Shown piece by piece: positions 8,551 to 18,937 of a DNA stretch of 31,959 bases (position 1 is its first letter; each line of letters opens with the position of its first letter). Below the pieces are notes generated by a model. It saw only the letters and a program-made list of their open reading frames with translations, did no database searches and was not told the DNA's origin. A program made the position numbers and the translations under genes. The DNA comes from an uncultured Collinsella sp. (GTDB lineage Bacteria; Actinomycetota; Coriobacteriia; Coriobacteriales; Coriobacteriaceae): NCBI GenBank assembly GCA_900552755.1, contig USAY01000006.1, positions 1 to 31,959 of the forward strand, given 5' to 3'.

Positions 8551-9969
8551 ATGGCTGATTCCCAGACTGCAACCTCCGCGCCCGAGTTTAAGAGCGCCCA
8601 CTTTATCGGTATCGGCGGCGCCGGCATGAGCGGCATCGCCCTCGTTCTTCACGAGCGCGGTTATGCCGTTACCGGCTCCGACCTTAAGACGTCACGTTAT
8701 ATCCGCCAGCTTACCCGCGCTGGTGTGAAGGTGCATGTGGGCCATGAGGCCGCCACGATCGACGAGGTCAAGCCCGACGTGGTTGTTGTCTCCACCGCTA
8801 TTCCGGAGTCCAACCCTGAACTCGTGCGCGCTCGCGAGCTTGGTATTCCCGTGTGGCCCCGTGCCAAGATGCTCTCTGCTTTGGGCCACGGCTACACCAC
8901 CGTCGCTGTTGCCGGCACGCATGGCAAGACCACCACGTCTTCGATGTGCGCCACCATGCTCGACCGCATGGGTCTGGATCCGAGCTTCTTGATCGGTGGC
9001 ATCGTCGAGGGCTATGACACGAACGGCAAGAACGGCTCGGGCGACTACTTTGTCGCTGAGGCCGACGAGTCCGACAGCTCCTTCCTGTTCCTGAACCCCA
9101 ACGTGGTCATCGTGACCAACGTCGAGGCCGACCACCTCGATCACTACTCGGGTATCGAGGAGATCGAGGCAACTTTCGCCAAATTCATGAGCCTGGTGGG
9201 CGAGGACGGCACCGTCATCGTCTGCGGTGAGGACCCGCATCTGGTCGAGCTCGCCAAGTCGACGGGTCGTCACGTGCTTTCCTACGGCTTTGCCGAGAGC
9301 AACGACATCGTCTGCATGCACCCGGATGTCAAGGGCATCCAGAGCGATTTTATCGTTCGCTTTGAGGACGGCACTGAGCACGCTGTGGAGATCAAGAGCA
9401 ATCCCGGTCGCCACAACATGCTCAACGCCACGGCGGTGCTCACCGTCGCCCATGTCCTGGGCCTTGACATCGACGCCGCCGCCAAGGCGCTCTCGAGCTT
9501 TGAGGGCGTCCGCCGTCGCTTTACCCACGTGGGCGATATCGATGGCATCACCGTGGTCGATGATTACGGCCATCACCCCACCGAGATCAAGGCGACGCTT
9601 GCTGCTGCTTCGTCGCTGGGCTACAAGCACGTCGACGTCGTGTTCCAGCCGCACCGCTATTCGCGCCTGCAGGCCCTGTGCGACGACTTTGCCGATGCAT
9701 TTGCCAATGCCGATAAACTGCTGCTGATTGATGTGTTCTCGGCTGGCGAGATGCCCATTCCGGGTGTCACCTCTAAGATGCTCGCCGATACCGTGCGCGC
9801 CAAGCATCCTGGCAAGGAGGTCGTGTACTGCTCCAGCCGTCTTGAGCTCAATCAGGAGCTCGAGCAGATGGTGGGCGAGGGCGACCTGCTGCTCACTATG
9901 GGTGCCGGTGACGTTACGACCGTCGGTCCCGAGTTCATTGAGTATCTGACTGCCAAGAAAGACGCTTAA
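8551..9969 (+). CDS. murC: UDP-MurNAc--L-Ala ligase MurC
   Basis: MurC catalyses the first amino-acid addition to UDP-MurNAc. Motifs in order are GIGGAGMSGIA (20-30), the ATP loop AGTHGKTTTS (121-130), EADESDSSFL in the central domain, and DDYGHHPTEI in the C-terminal domain. All are typical of MurC, and the 472 residues are the normal length. The ATG at 8551 is preferred to a GTG at 8524. AAGGAG lies 11 nt upstream of the ATG, and the extra nine residues from the GTG precede the usual MurC start. The 97-bp gap after murG shows no clear promoter. Confidence 0.95.
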   Translation: MADSQTATSAPEFKSAHFIGIGGAGMSGIALVLHERGYAVTGSDLKTSRYIRQLTRAGVKVHVGHEAATIDEVKPDVVVVSTAIPESNPELVRARELGIPVWPRAKMLSALGHGYTTVAVAGTHGKTTTSSMCATMLDRMGLDPSFLIGGIVEGYDTNGKNGSGDYFVAEADESDSSFLFLNPNVVIVTNVEADHLDHYSGIEEIEATFAKFMSLVGEDGTVIVCGEDPHLVELAKSTGRHVLSYGFAESNDIVCMHPDVKGIQSDFIVRFEDGTEHAVEIKSNPGRHNMLNATAVLTVAHVLGLDIDAAAKALSSFEGVRRRFTHVGDIDGITVVDDYGHHPTEIKATLAAASSLGYKHVDVVFQPHRYSRLQALCDDFADAFANADKLLLIDVFSAGEMPIPGVTSKMLADTVRAKHPGKEVVYCSSRLELNQELEQMVGEGDLLLTMGAGDVTTVGPEFIEYLTAKKDA

Positions 9970-9974
9970 GTCTA

Positions 9975-10886
9975 ATGGGTCTGTTTAACGCCGTCATGGC
10001 GCTCTCGGGCATGATCGACACGGATGTGATCGAGGACGAGCGCCTTGCGCGTCATACGAGCTATCGTATCGGCGGCAAGGCCGACCTCTTTGTGACGTGC
10101 CATAGCTATCATGCCCTCCGCCGCGCCGTGGCGGTGCTCGATCGCGAGCAGGTGCCGTGGGTCATCATCGGCAAGGGCTCCAATCTGCTGGTTGCCGATG
10201 GCGGTTATCGCGGCGCCGTCATTTCGCTCGGACGTGAGTTTCAGCGCACGGTTGTTGCCGATGACGGTTGTACGCTGACGGTCGGTGCGGGCGTGATGTT
10301 TGCGCGCCTGGTCAACGATGCCCTGTCGCGTAGCCTCTCGGGCCTTGAGTTTGCCGTTGGCATCCCTGGTTCGGTTGGCGGTGCGATATCTATGAATGCC
10401 GGCACACGGACCGAGTGGATTGGCTCGCTGGTTGAGGATGTCGTAACGTTTGACCCGGCATCCGGTATCAAACATTATGCGGGGTCCGAGATCACTTGGG
10501 GCTACCGCGAATGTAGCCTTCCCCGCAATGAGATCATCCTCGAGTGCGTGCTCAAGCTTAAACTGGCGCCCAAGGCCGACATTCGCGAGCGCATGGAGCG
10601 GTACCTGACGAGGCGCAAGCGTACACAGCCCATGGGTCGCGCATCCTGCGGGTCGGTCTTTCGCAACCCGCCCGATGCGAGCGTGGGCAAGCTTATCGAG
10701 GATTGTGGATTAAAGGGTTTTTCGATTGGCGGCGCGGAAGTTTCGCCCGTTCACGCTAATTTTATCGTTAATAACGGAACTGCCTCGGCCGATGACGTTG
10801 CCGCGGTTATCAGACATGTGCACGGAAAGGTGAGGGAGGCGTATGGCATCGAGCTCAGACCGGAAGTTAAATTCCTCGGCTTCTAG
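9975..10886 (+). CDS. murB: UDP-N-acetylenolpyruvoylglucosamine reductase MurB
   Basis: MurB is the FAD- and NADPH-dependent enzyme that makes UDP-MurNAc. The 303 residues include TSYRIGGKADLF, the FAD-binding GKGSNLLV, GIPGSVGGAISMNAG, the active-site GRASCGSVFRNP with its catalytic Ser, and the C-terminal SPVHANFIVN. The length matches the shorter Gram-positive (type II) form. It starts 5 bp after murC with little SD, and its last 44 bp overlap ftsQ. Placement between murC and ftsQ is seen in several Gram-positive dcw clusters, whereas proteobacteria keep murB elsewhere. Confidence 0.95.
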   Translation: MGLFNAVMALSGMIDTDVIEDERLARHTSYRIGGKADLFVTCHSYHALRRAVAVLDREQVPWVIIGKGSNLLVADGGYRGAVISLGREFQRTVVADDGCTLTVGAGVMFARLVNDALSRSLSGLEFAVGIPGSVGGAISMNAGTRTEWIGSLVEDVVTFDPASGIKHYAGSEITWGYRECSLPRNEIILECVLKLKLAPKADIRERMERYLTRRKRTQPMGRASCGSVFRNPPDASVGKLIEDCGLKGFSIGGAEVSPVHANFIVNNGTASADDVAAVIRHVHGKVREAYGIELRPEVKFLGF

Positions 10887-12099
10887 AGCATCGAAACCCA
10901 CCTTCCGCCGCGCCGGAGGGCGTTCCGGCGCGCCTGCCAAACCTCAACGCAATACCGTCGCGCACTCTAAGTCTGTCGGGCATGCTCGACAGACCAGTCG
11001 TCCGGTCGTCGGCTCGCAGCTCGGTAATCGTCCGGCCGCAAAAAAGTCCTCGCGTCCCTCGGTGACGTCAAAGCCTGTTATGGGCGCCAAGCCTGCCCGT
11101 CCCATGGCAACTCCTAAGCCACCGACGGGAACTAAAACGCTGCGTCCGGGTCGCACGCTGGGCGCATCGAAACCGCGCTCGCTGACATCGGTGCCGGCTA
11201 CCGCCAAGAAGCCTTCGGGTAAAAAAGGCGTCAACCCGTTGTCTTCACTTGGGGCGATGGCAAATAAAACATCAGACGCCGCTTCTGTCGTTACAGGCAA
11301 AGGCAAAATCGTGGGCGGCGTTCTGGCCGTCTTGGCCGTGCTCGTCGTCGTTGCCATCGTGGTGATTAACTCTGGATTGTTTACCGCCACTGATATTCAG
11401 ATTCAAGGCAGCGAGCATGTGACGAAGCACGATGCTATCCAGCTGATCGATTTGCCCGAGGGAACGTCGCTTTTTAACGTCGATCCCGACCAGATTACCG
11501 AGGATCTCAAGCAGAACCCGTGGGTCTCGGGCGTGGATGTCCAGCGTCAGTTCCCGCATACGCTCATCATTACGCCTATGGAGCGCAAGGTCATCGCAAT
11601 TGCCTATATCAGCTCCGATGACCTAGCCTGGGCCATCGGGGATGATGACACCTGGATCGCCCCGCTGTCGACGTCGGTCGAAGTGGACGACCAGGGCAAC
11701 GTCATCACGACAGGGCAGGGCTCAAATACCCTGACCGGCATCGATGCCGCACTGGCGCTCGCTAAGCACTATGGCGCGGTGTTGCTGACTGATGTCTCGG
11801 CGGATGTCGCTCCAGTTTCCGGCCAGGCGGTGAGCTCCAAGGCCGTTAAGGCCGGCCTGGATTATGTGCGTGGTTTTTCGAGCGAGTTCTTGGGACAAGT
11901 CAAGGATATTTCCACGCCTTCGGTCGAAGCCATCTCGGCAAACCTCAATAACGGCATTGAGGTGTCGCTGGGCGATTCGGACGATATCGCCAAGAAGGAA
12001 CGCGTAGTCACCAAGTTGCTTTCGCAGGTAGAGGGCGTAACGTATATCAATGTGCGCTCTCCGGGCAACTACACATTTAGGAATGCTCCGACCTCATAG
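10843..12099 (+). CDS. ftsQ: Divisome protein FtsQ/DivIB
   Basis: FtsQ/DivIB is a bitopic scaffold that links early and late divisome proteins. The first 150 of 418 residues are a Lys/Arg/Ser/Pro-rich cytoplasmic tail. One membrane helix lies at about 155-177, then a POTRA domain (about 180-250, beginning FTATDIQIQGSEHVT) and the FtsQ-type C-terminal domain. The ATG at 10843 lies inside murB and has GGGAGG 4 nt upstream, which fixes the start and implies coupled translation. The cytoplasmic tail is much longer than in E. coli (about 25 residues). The C-terminal half diverges from textbook FtsQ, but position and topology support the call. Confidence 0.9.
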   Translation: MASSSDRKLNSSASRASKPTFRRAGGRSGAPAKPQRNTVAHSKSVGHARQTSRPVVGSQLGNRPAAKKSSRPSVTSKPVMGAKPARPMATPKPPTGTKTLRPGRTLGASKPRSLTSVPATAKKPSGKKGVNPLSSLGAMANKTSDAASVVTGKGKIVGGVLAVLAVLVVVAIVVINSGLFTATDIQIQGSEHVTKHDAIQLIDLPEGTSLFNVDPDQITEDLKQNPWVSGVDVQRQFPHTLIITPMERKVIAIAYISSDDLAWAIGDDDTWIAPLSTSVEVDDQGNVITTGQGSNTLTGIDAALALAKHYGAVLLTDVSADVAPVSGQAVSSKAVKAGLDYVRGFSSEFLGQVKDISTPSVEAISANLNNGIEVSLGDSDDIAKKERVVTKLLSQVEGVTYINVRSPGNYTFRNAPTS

Positions 12100-12298
12100 C
12101 GCTGGTTGATGCTTTGTTGAGTGGCCATACCACGCCGTTTATCTGGTTTGTTTGGTTTTCACGGTCAATTATTTGACTGATACGTTCATAATGTGCAACC
12201 ATAATACGGTTTACCTTTGCATTTACTTTCAACCTGAAGGTTAATGTGCGCAGGGGTCGACCCATGCTATGGCTATAACCTTTGTTCGGAGGACCGAC
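12100..12298 (+). promoter_or_regulatory. AT-rich ftsZ leader, probable promoter region
   Basis: This 199-bp gap is markedly AT-richer than its surroundings. It contains TTGACT near 12174 and two CATAAT hexamers near 12187 and 12200, although no pair has ideal 16-18 bp spacing. A short inverted repeat AACCT-GA-AGGTT occurs near 12231-12242. The gene order (late dcw genes to ftsZ) and the composition suggest that ftsZ has its own promoter here. Confidence 0.4.
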
Positions 12299-13453
12299 AT
12301 GCACGAGACAGAGATCAACAACTACCTTGCCGTCATTAAGGTGGTCGGCGTCGGCGGCGGCGGTACCAACGCGGTCAATCGAATGATCGAAGAGGGCATC
12401 CGCGGCGTCGAGTTTGTTGCCATCAACACCGATGCTCAGGCACTCGCGATCTCTGATGCCGATATCAAGGTGCACATCGGCACCGACCTTACCCGCGGCC
12501 TGGGCGCCGGCGCCAACCCCGAGGTTGGCCGCAAGGCTGCCGATGAGTCCCGCGACGACATTGCCGAGGCGCTCGCTGGCGCCGACATGGTGTTCATCAC
12601 CTGCGGCGAGGGCGGTGGCACCGGTACCGGCGCTGCTCCCATCGTTGCCGATATCGCGATGAACGAGGTCGGCGCACTGACCGTCGCCGTCGTGACCAAG
12701 CCCTTCACCTTCGAGGGCCGCAAGCGCAAGAAGAGCGCCGAGGAGGGCATTAAGACCCTCTCCGATTGCGTCGATACCATGATCGTCATCCCCAACGATA
12801 AGCTGCTCGACATCGCCGAGAAGAAGACTACCATGCTCGAGGCCTTCGCGATTGCCGATGGCGTCCTTTCCCAGGGCACCCAGGGCATCACCGACCTCAT
12901 CACCGTCCCCGGTATCATCAACCTGGACTTCGCCGATGTTAAGACCATCATGAAGCAGGCCGGTACCGCCATGATGGGTATCGGTACCTCTTCTGGGGAT
13001 ACCCGTGCCGTCGACGCTGCCCAGCAGGCCATCTCCAGCCCGCTGCTCGAGAGCTCCATCGATGGTGCCACACGCGTGCTGCTCTCCATCGCCGGTTCCA
13101 AGGACCTGGGCATCCAGGAGATCAGCGACGCCGCCGACGTTGTCGCCAACGCCGTCGACCCCGAGGCCAACATCATCTTCGGTACCGTTGTCGACGAGTC
13201 CCTGGGCGATCAGGTGCGTATCACCGTCATCGCTACGGGCTTCTCCGACTCCAACGTCAACCGTCAGGACGAGCTCTTTGCTGCTCAGCAGTCTCAGAGC
13301 AAGGCCGCTGCCTCCGCTGAGCCGCAGCGCACCGCTCCGGCCACCAGCCCGGCTCAGGCCGCTCCGACCCGCAACGTCGGTGGCACCGAGCTTCCTAACT
13401 TCGGCAACGATCAGTTCGAGCTTCCCGACTTCCTGAAGCGCGGTAGCTTCTAA
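12299..13453 (+). CDS. ftsZ: Cell division GTPase FtsZ
   Basis: FtsZ is the tubulin-like GTPase that forms the Z-ring. Motifs seen are GVGGGGTNAVNRMI (17-30), the tubulin signature GGGTGTG (105-111), the T7 region VPGIINLDFADV, and the conserved C-terminal peptide ELPDFLKRG (about 374-382), which should bind SepF. An Ala/Gln/Pro-rich linker of about 60 residues precedes that peptide. An upstream ATG at 12269 is in frame, but CGGAGGA lies 6 nt before the ATG at 12299, so the 384-residue form is chosen. Codons are strongly biased to C-ending forms, as expected for high expression. A terminator follows 27 bp later. ftsA is absent, as usual in Actinobacteria. Confidence 0.97.
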   Translation: MHETEINNYLAVIKVVGVGGGGTNAVNRMIEEGIRGVEFVAINTDAQALAISDADIKVHIGTDLTRGLGAGANPEVGRKAADESRDDIAEALAGADMVFITCGEGGGTGTGAAPIVADIAMNEVGALTVAVVTKPFTFEGRKRKKSAEEGIKTLSDCVDTMIVIPNDKLLDIAEKKTTMLEAFAIADGVLSQGTQGITDLITVPGIINLDFADVKTIMKQAGTAMMGIGTSSGDTRAVDAAQQAISSPLLESSIDGATRVLLSIAGSKDLGIQEISDAADVVANAVDPEANIIFGTVVDESLGDQVRITVIATGFSDSNVNRQDELFAAQQSQSKAAASAEPQRTAPATSPAQAAPTRNVGGTELPNFGNDQFELPDFLKRGSF

Positions 13454-13479
13454 GTCGTTCTTTGCATTGTTGCTCACGG

Positions 13480-13512
13480 GGGCGTGTCCGTATGGACGCG
13501 CCCTTTTTATTT
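13480..13512 (+). terminator. Rho-independent terminator of ftsZ
   Basis: A 10-bp stem GGGCGTGTCC / GGACGCGCCC (13480-13489 with 13494-13503, one G-U pair) with a GTAT loop is followed by TTTTTATTT. It closes the dcw cluster. Confidence 0.92.
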
Positions 13513-13663
13513 CGACTTTGTAAACTAGAACCTCCAATCTCTTTACGTTCCCTTTACGATTGCCTCCAGTGCAGCAGGTATCCTTTTAGAGAAGTATGAC
13601 AGCCGTATAAACGCGGGCTGTAGCGGCGATGCCGCGGTACTTGTGTTATTAGGAGGCTTTAGT

Positions 13664-14464
13664 ATGGCAGCACGTGCGGACAACGTTTCGCGTGTCGACC
13701 ATGATGGAGTTACGTTGGTGGAAGGCGCGACATCCGATGTTCGCTTTGCCTTCACCGAGCGCGCCGGTGGTGTTTCCGAAGATGCGTACTCCTCACTCAA
13801 TTTGGGCTCGCATGTTGGCGATGACCCCTTTGCTGTTCAAGAAAATCGTCGTCGTGTGCTCGAGGCTATGGGTGCCGCCGAGTGCGAGCACAACTTGCTC
13901 GTTCCCAATCAGGTCCATGGTGACCATATCGTTGCGGTGACCTCGAACGGCGCCGATGACCTTGAGGACGTCCGCGAGCAGATTGCCGAGGGCTGCGATG
14001 CCATCGTCTGTACGGCGCATAACGTACCCGTGCTGCTCTGCTTTGCCGACTGCGTTCCCGTGGTGCTGGTGGCCCCCGGCGGATTTGCCGTGGTGCACTC
14101 CGGTTGGAAGGGCACGATTGCACGTATTTCCGCCAAGGCGTGCCAGGCGCTTTGCGATGCTGCCGGTTGCGATGCGAGCGACGTTTCCGCCTATATCGGC
14201 CCCCATATCTTGGGTGACGAATATGAGGTATCCCAGGAACTCATGGATCGCTTTGCCGCCGAGTTCTCTTGCATCGATGCGAATACCTCTCGCATGCTCG
14301 ATCTTTCCGCTGCCATTCGCGAGGCGCTGGTAGATGTCGGTGTCGACGCGGATAATATCGTGGATACCCAGCTTTCGACCGTGCGTCAGAACGACCGCTT
14401 TTATTCCTACCGTAACGAGGACGGCACCTGTGGGCGCCATGCTGCGATCGGCGTGATGCTATGA
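13664..14464 (+). CDS. pgeF: Peptidoglycan editing factor PgeF (YfiH/DUF152, laccase-like)
   Basis: Members of this family are zinc proteins. In E. coli, PgeF prevents misincorporation of L-Ser for L-Ala into peptidoglycan precursors; purine-nucleoside activities have also been reported for the fold. The 266 residues contain NQVHG (His 85), ADCVPV (Cys 130) and VHSGWKG (His 145), the metal-ligand triad, plus YIGPHIL and the C-terminal FYSYRNEDGTCGRHA. AGGAGG lies 7 nt before ATG 13664 and fixes this start over a GTG at 13643. A 210-bp gap after ftsZ may hold its promoter. The stop overlaps the pstS start (ATGA), so it probably heads the phosphate operon. Its location close to murC and ftsZ fits a cell-wall quality-control role. 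Confidence 0.9.
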   Translation: MAARADNVSRVDHDGVTLVEGATSDVRFAFTERAGGVSEDAYSSLNLGSHVGDDPFAVQENRRRVLEAMGAAECEHNLLVPNQVHGDHIVAVTSNGADDLEDVREQIAEGCDAIVCTAHNVPVLLCFADCVPVVLVAPGGFAVVHSGWKGTIARISAKACQALCDAAGCDASDVSAYIGPHILGDEYEVSQELMDRFAAEFSCIDANTSRMLDLSAAIREALVDVGVDADNIVDTQLSTVRQNDRFYSYRNEDGTCGRHAAIGVML

Positions 14465-15297
14465 GAAAGATCGTATCGGTCCTGAGCGCCGCTGTGCTTA
14501 CGCTTACGCTGTGCGCCTGTTCTTCGGGATCTTCTAGCTCTTCCATTACCGTGGCCGGCTCCACGACCTGCCTTCCTATCGCCGAGATTGCGGCCGAGGG
14601 CTTTAAGGAGGAGACCGGCATCGACGTGCTCGTTTCCGGTTTGGGTTCTTCCGCTGGGATCGAGGCCGTCAGCGCCGGCACGGCCGATATCGCCAGCTCC
14701 TCCCGTGGACTCAATGCCGACGAACAGGATCTGGGCCTGACTCCCATTGTCATTGCCCACGACGGTATTGCGGTCATCGTGAACGACGACAACCCCGTCG
14801 ATAACCTCTCGACCGAGCAGCTCCGCGATATCTACGCCGGCAAGATTACCAATTGGAAAGAGGTCGGTGGCGAGGACCTGAGGATTCAGGTCATCAACCG
14901 AGACGAGGCGTCCGGTACGCGCGAGGCCTTCCGTACCATCGTGATGGATGGCACGCCGTTCGATCGCCGCTCGGCCGTTCTTTCGGGTACGGGCCAGGTG
15001 CGCGACGTGGTATCTCGTTCGCGTGGGGCCATCGGCTACATTTCGCTGGGCTTCGTCGATAGCCTCAACGCCAAGACCTCGGTCAAGGCCGTCTCGGTCA
15101 ATCATGTTGAGGCGTCCGAGAAGACGGTCGCGAGTGGCGGCTATCCCATCTCGCGCGACCTTTACTTCTTTGTGAAGGGTGTGCCTTCGCAGCAGGCGCA
15201 GGATTACATCGACTATGTGACGTCCGAAAAGATGGACAAGCAGATTCGCGAGGCGGGCTTTATTCCCGTCACCAACGACGAGAAGGGGAGTGAGTAG
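14461..15297 (+). CDS. pstS: Phosphate-binding lipoprotein PstS
   Basis: PstS is the extracellular phosphate receptor of the Pst ABC importer. A lipoprotein signal peptide ends at LCAC (17-20, lipidated Cys 20), followed by a Ser-rich tether. The ligand-binding elements GSTT (33-36), SSR (79-81) and SGTRE (151-155) match the phosphate-binding loops of the family. The 278 residues make a compact member. The gene overlaps pgeF by 4 bp and ends 1 bp before pstC, consistent with one transcript. Confidence 0.95.
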   Translation: MRKIVSVLSAAVLTLTLCACSSGSSSSSITVAGSTTCLPIAEIAAEGFKEETGIDVLVSGLGSSAGIEAVSAGTADIASSSRGLNADEQDLGLTPIVIAHDGIAVIVNDDNPVDNLSTEQLRDIYAGKITNWKEVGGEDLRIQVINRDEASGTREAFRTIVMDGTPFDRRSAVLSGTGQVRDVVSRSRGAIGYISLGFVDSLNAKTSVKAVSVNHVEASEKTVASGGYPISRDLYFFVKGVPSQQAQDYIDYVTSEKMDKQIREAGFIPVTNDEKGSE

Positions 15298-15298
15298 C

Positions 15299-16225
15299 AT
15301 GGAAGCACAGGAAAACTCCCAGACTGAGCAGAATGTTCAGACGCCCAAGAAGCGCGAGCTGGCGCTCGTATCGCGCAGTACCTATATCAAGGAGAAGGCG
15401 CTGCAGTGGATCTTCTTTGCCTGCGCGTTCTTGGCGGTCGTTACCGTCATCCTGATTTTTGTCTTTACCACGTACTCGGCGCTGCCCGTCTTTACTGACA
15501 TCGGTCTGGCTGACTTCTTTAGCTTTACGTGGGCGCCTTCCGAGGGCCACTACGGCATCTTGTCGCTGCTTGCTGGCTCGGGTCTGGTGACCGTCGGTGC
15601 GCTCGCCATGGGCGTGCCGCTGGGCGTGGGTACGGCCGTTTACCTGGTCGAGATTGCCAGCAAGCGCGTGCGCAAGCTCATCAGCCCCGCCGTTGACCTG
15701 CTGGCGGGCATACCCTCCATCATCTACGGCTTCTTTGGCATGATCATCATCCGCCCGTTTATCGCACAACTGACCGGCGGCCTTGGTTTTGGTGCGCTGA
15801 CGGCGTGGTTTGTGCTCGCCATCATGATCGTCCCTACCATCACCACGCTCACCATCGATGCTCTCAATTCCATTCCCATGGGCATTCGCGAGGCATCGTA
15901 TGCCATGGGCGCCACAAAGTGGCAGACCATCTATAAGGTCGTGCTACCTGCCGCGAAGCTGGGTATCGTTGATGCCATCGTGCTGGGTATGGGCCGTGCC
16001 ATCGGCGAGACCATGGCCGTGCTCATGGTCGTAGGTAACGCCCCGGTTATTCCCGACAGCATTGCGAGCCCCATCTCGACGCTCACGAGCCAGATTGCGC
16101 TCGACATGAGCTATTCCTCGGGTCTGCACCGCTCGGCGCTGTTCGGCATGGGTGTGGTCCTGTTTATCATCTCCGCCACGCTGGTGGGTATCGTCCGTCT
16201 GATTTCCAAGAAGAAGAGGGGGTAG
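15299..16225 (+). CDS. pstC: Phosphate ABC permease PstC
   Basis: PstC is one of two membrane subunits of the Pst importer. It has about six membrane segments, a long polar N-terminus (about 35 residues) and the EAA-type loop REASYAMGATKWQTIYKVVLPAA that contacts PstB. AGGGGAG lies 8 nt before ATG 15299; a GTG at 15290 would add only three residues and overlap pstS. The 308-residue product is followed by pstA after 3 bp. Confidence 0.95.
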   Translation: MEAQENSQTEQNVQTPKKRELALVSRSTYIKEKALQWIFFACAFLAVVTVILIFVFTTYSALPVFTDIGLADFFSFTWAPSEGHYGILSLLAGSGLVTVGALAMGVPLGVGTAVYLVEIASKRVRKLISPAVDLLAGIPSIIYGFFGMIIIRPFIAQLTGGLGFGALTAWFVLAIMIVPTITTLTIDALNSIPMGIREASYAMGATKWQTIYKVVLPAAKLGIVDAIVLGMGRAIGETMAVLMVVGNAPVIPDSIASPISTLTSQIALDMSYSSGLHRSALFGMGVVLFIISATLVGIVRLISKKKRG

Positions 16226-16228
16226 GCT

Positions 16229-17134
16229 ATGTCCGATTCCGTTGACACGACGGTCGATACGACCTCGTCGCGCGAGCGCATCAAGCGTGCCCTTTCCCAC
16301 GGCAAGAAGGGCCGCATCAACAAGGACCTGTCCAACAAGATCATGCTTGGCGTGTTTCGTGCCGCTGCCTACATCACCACGCTGGTGCTGGTCGCTATCA
16401 TCGCCTACGTGGTCATCAACGGCCTGCCACACATCTCGCTCGACTTTATCTTCGGTTGGCCCCAGGGCGTCAACGCCGAGGGCGGAATTTGGCCCACGAT
16501 CGTCTCGACCGTCTACGTGACGGCGCTCGCCATGCTTATCTGCACGCCGATCGCTGTGCTGGCAGCCGTCTATCTGGCCGAGTACGCCAAGCAGGGCAAG
16601 GTCGTCGAGCTCATTCGCTACGCTGCTGACGCTTTGGCCTCGGTGCCCTCCATCGTTATGGGCCTGTTTGGCTACGCCTTGTTTGTCGAGGCTATGGGCC
16701 TGGGCCTTTCGATGGTCTCGGCCGCTCTGGCGCTCGCGCTCTTGATGCTTCCCATCGTCATGCGCACCACCGAAGAAGCCATTCGCGCCGTTCCGCGCTA
16801 TATCCGTTGGGGCGCGTACGGCCTGGGCGCTACCAAGTGGCAGGTCGTCTCCAAGATCGTGCTTCCTTCGGCCTTTGGCCGCATTGCCACGGGCATCGTC
16901 CTTGCCATCGGCCGTGCCATCGGCGAGACCGCCGTGGTGCTCTACACCATGGGCCAGGCCATCAATCTACCTATTTCGCCGCTCGATTCCGGTCGTCCCA
17001 TGACCGTTCACCTGTACCTGCTTGCCAACGACGGCATCAACATGAACGCAGCCTACGGCACCGCGCTCTTGCTGATGGTGATCATTTTGGCCTTCAACCT
17101 GTTTGCGCGCTTCCTGTCGCGCAAGCGTCGCTAG
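16229..17134 (+). CDS. pstA: Phosphate ABC permease PstA
   Basis: PstA is the second permease subunit, 301 residues with about six membrane helices. The coupling loop RAVPRYIRWGAYGLGATKW and the following IAIGRAIGETAVVLYTMG-type helix are typical of PstA. An Arg/Lys-rich cytoplasmic N-terminus of about 40 residues precedes the first helix. Gaps of 3 bp to pstC and 12 bp to pstB place it within the operon. Confidence 0.95.
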   Translation: MSDSVDTTVDTTSSRERIKRALSHGKKGRINKDLSNKIMLGVFRAAAYITTLVLVAIIAYVVINGLPHISLDFIFGWPQGVNAEGGIWPTIVSTVYVTALAMLICTPIAVLAAVYLAEYAKQGKVVELIRYAADALASVPSIVMGLFGYALFVEAMGLGLSMVSAALALALLMLPIVMRTTEEAIRAVPRYIRWGAYGLGATKWQVVSKIVLPSAFGRIATGIVLAIGRAIGETAVVLYTMGQAINLPISPLDSGRPMTVHLYLLANDGINMNAAYGTALLLMVIILAFNLFARFLSRKRR

Positions 17135-17146
17135 TTAAGGAGTCCC

Positions 17147-17950
<804 letters not shown>

Positions 17951-18042
17951 TCGGTGCGACTAGTCCCAAGCCGATCGGATCTGGTCCGGTGCGTATTCAC
18001 TGTGCGGGCGGCATGACCGCACCCAACTGATTGGAGTGAACC

Positions 18043-18900
18043 ATGCGCAAACTGTTTTCCCGTCAGCTCATCGAGGCCCGTCACGAGATGCTGAGCATCT
18101 ACGAGGCCGTCGATCTGGCCCTCCACGATGCCGTGAAGGCCTATGTGACCGACGACCGCAAGCTCGCCACCAAGACCAAGAAGCGCACGCTTTCGATTGA
18201 CGCACGCTGCGCCAACCTGGAGGCCGTCTGCTACAACCTGATTGCCACGCAGTCACCGGTCGCCTCCGACTTCCGCTTGCTGCAGACGATCATCTACGTC
18301 GACTTTAACCTGCAGCGCATGACCGATAAGGTTCGCCAGATTTGCCGCGCCACGCGTCATATGATCAAGGCCGACATCTCGCTGCCCAAGGAGCTTGTCG
18401 GCACGGTCGAGGCCGAGGCTGAGGCCGTCTACCAGGTGCTGGGCTCTTCGCTTTCTGCGCTCGTCACCAACGACATGTCCATCATCTGCAACTTGGCCGT
18501 CGAGGACGAGCCAGTGCACGCCGCCTACGAGAAGTTCTTCCGCACCTTTAACCGCATGGACACGGGCGATTTTATGGACGACGACAGCAACTATGACGAC
18601 CTGCGCCGCGCCATCATGGTATCGCGCTATCTCGATCGCATCGCCTCGATTTCCATCGATGCCGCCTGCCGTCTGACCTTCCTGTTGACCGGACAGCGTA
18701 TGACTGCCGGTGATATCGCCTGCACTGATGAGGATGAGCTCGAGAGCATGCGCGTGCCTTCGGGCGAGGGTGTTATCATGAGGCCCGCCGTCGATGCACG
18801 CTACGTTGCCAAGGTGCCCGTTAACGAGGTCAGCGAGGGTCTTCGCTACCTGCTCGATCATCTTGAGGATGAGGACGATGGCGAGGACGACGAGGAGTAA
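18043..18900 (+). CDS. phoU: Phosphate signalling protein PhoU
   Basis: PhoU is the cytoplasmic helical regulator that couples the Pst transporter state to a phosphate-sensing kinase and limits Pst activity. Two PhoU-type three-helix repeats are visible, each with the metal-binding pattern (first: SDFRLLQTIIYVDFNLQRMTDKV; second: DLRRAIMVSRYLDRIASISIDAA). The 285 residues exceed the usual 215-240 because of a C-terminal extension ending in a run of Asp and Glu. TTGGAG precedes ATG 18043. No phoB/phoR pair is adjacent, so the partner kinase must be encoded elsewhere. Confidence 0.93.
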   Translation: MRKLFSRQLIEARHEMLSIYEAVDLALHDAVKAYVTDDRKLATKTKKRTLSIDARCANLEAVCYNLIATQSPVASDFRLLQTIIYVDFNLQRMTDKVRQICRATRHMIKADISLPKELVGTVEAEAEAVYQVLGSSLSALVTNDMSIICNLAVEDEPVHAAYEKFFRTFNRMDTGDFMDDDSNYDDLRRAIMVSRYLDRIASISIDAACRLTFLLTGQRMTAGDIACTDEDELESMRVPSGEGVIMRPAVDARYVAKVPVNEVSEGLRYLLDHLEDEDDGEDDEE

Positions 18901-18937
18901 GTAACCCCGTTCGTCGAAAGATTGTAAATACCTAAGT

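Noticed and set aside
12077..13537. 486-aa - strand open frame opposite ftsZ
   Set aside because: It is a shadow of the strongly biased ftsZ codons and runs through the ftsZ terminator.
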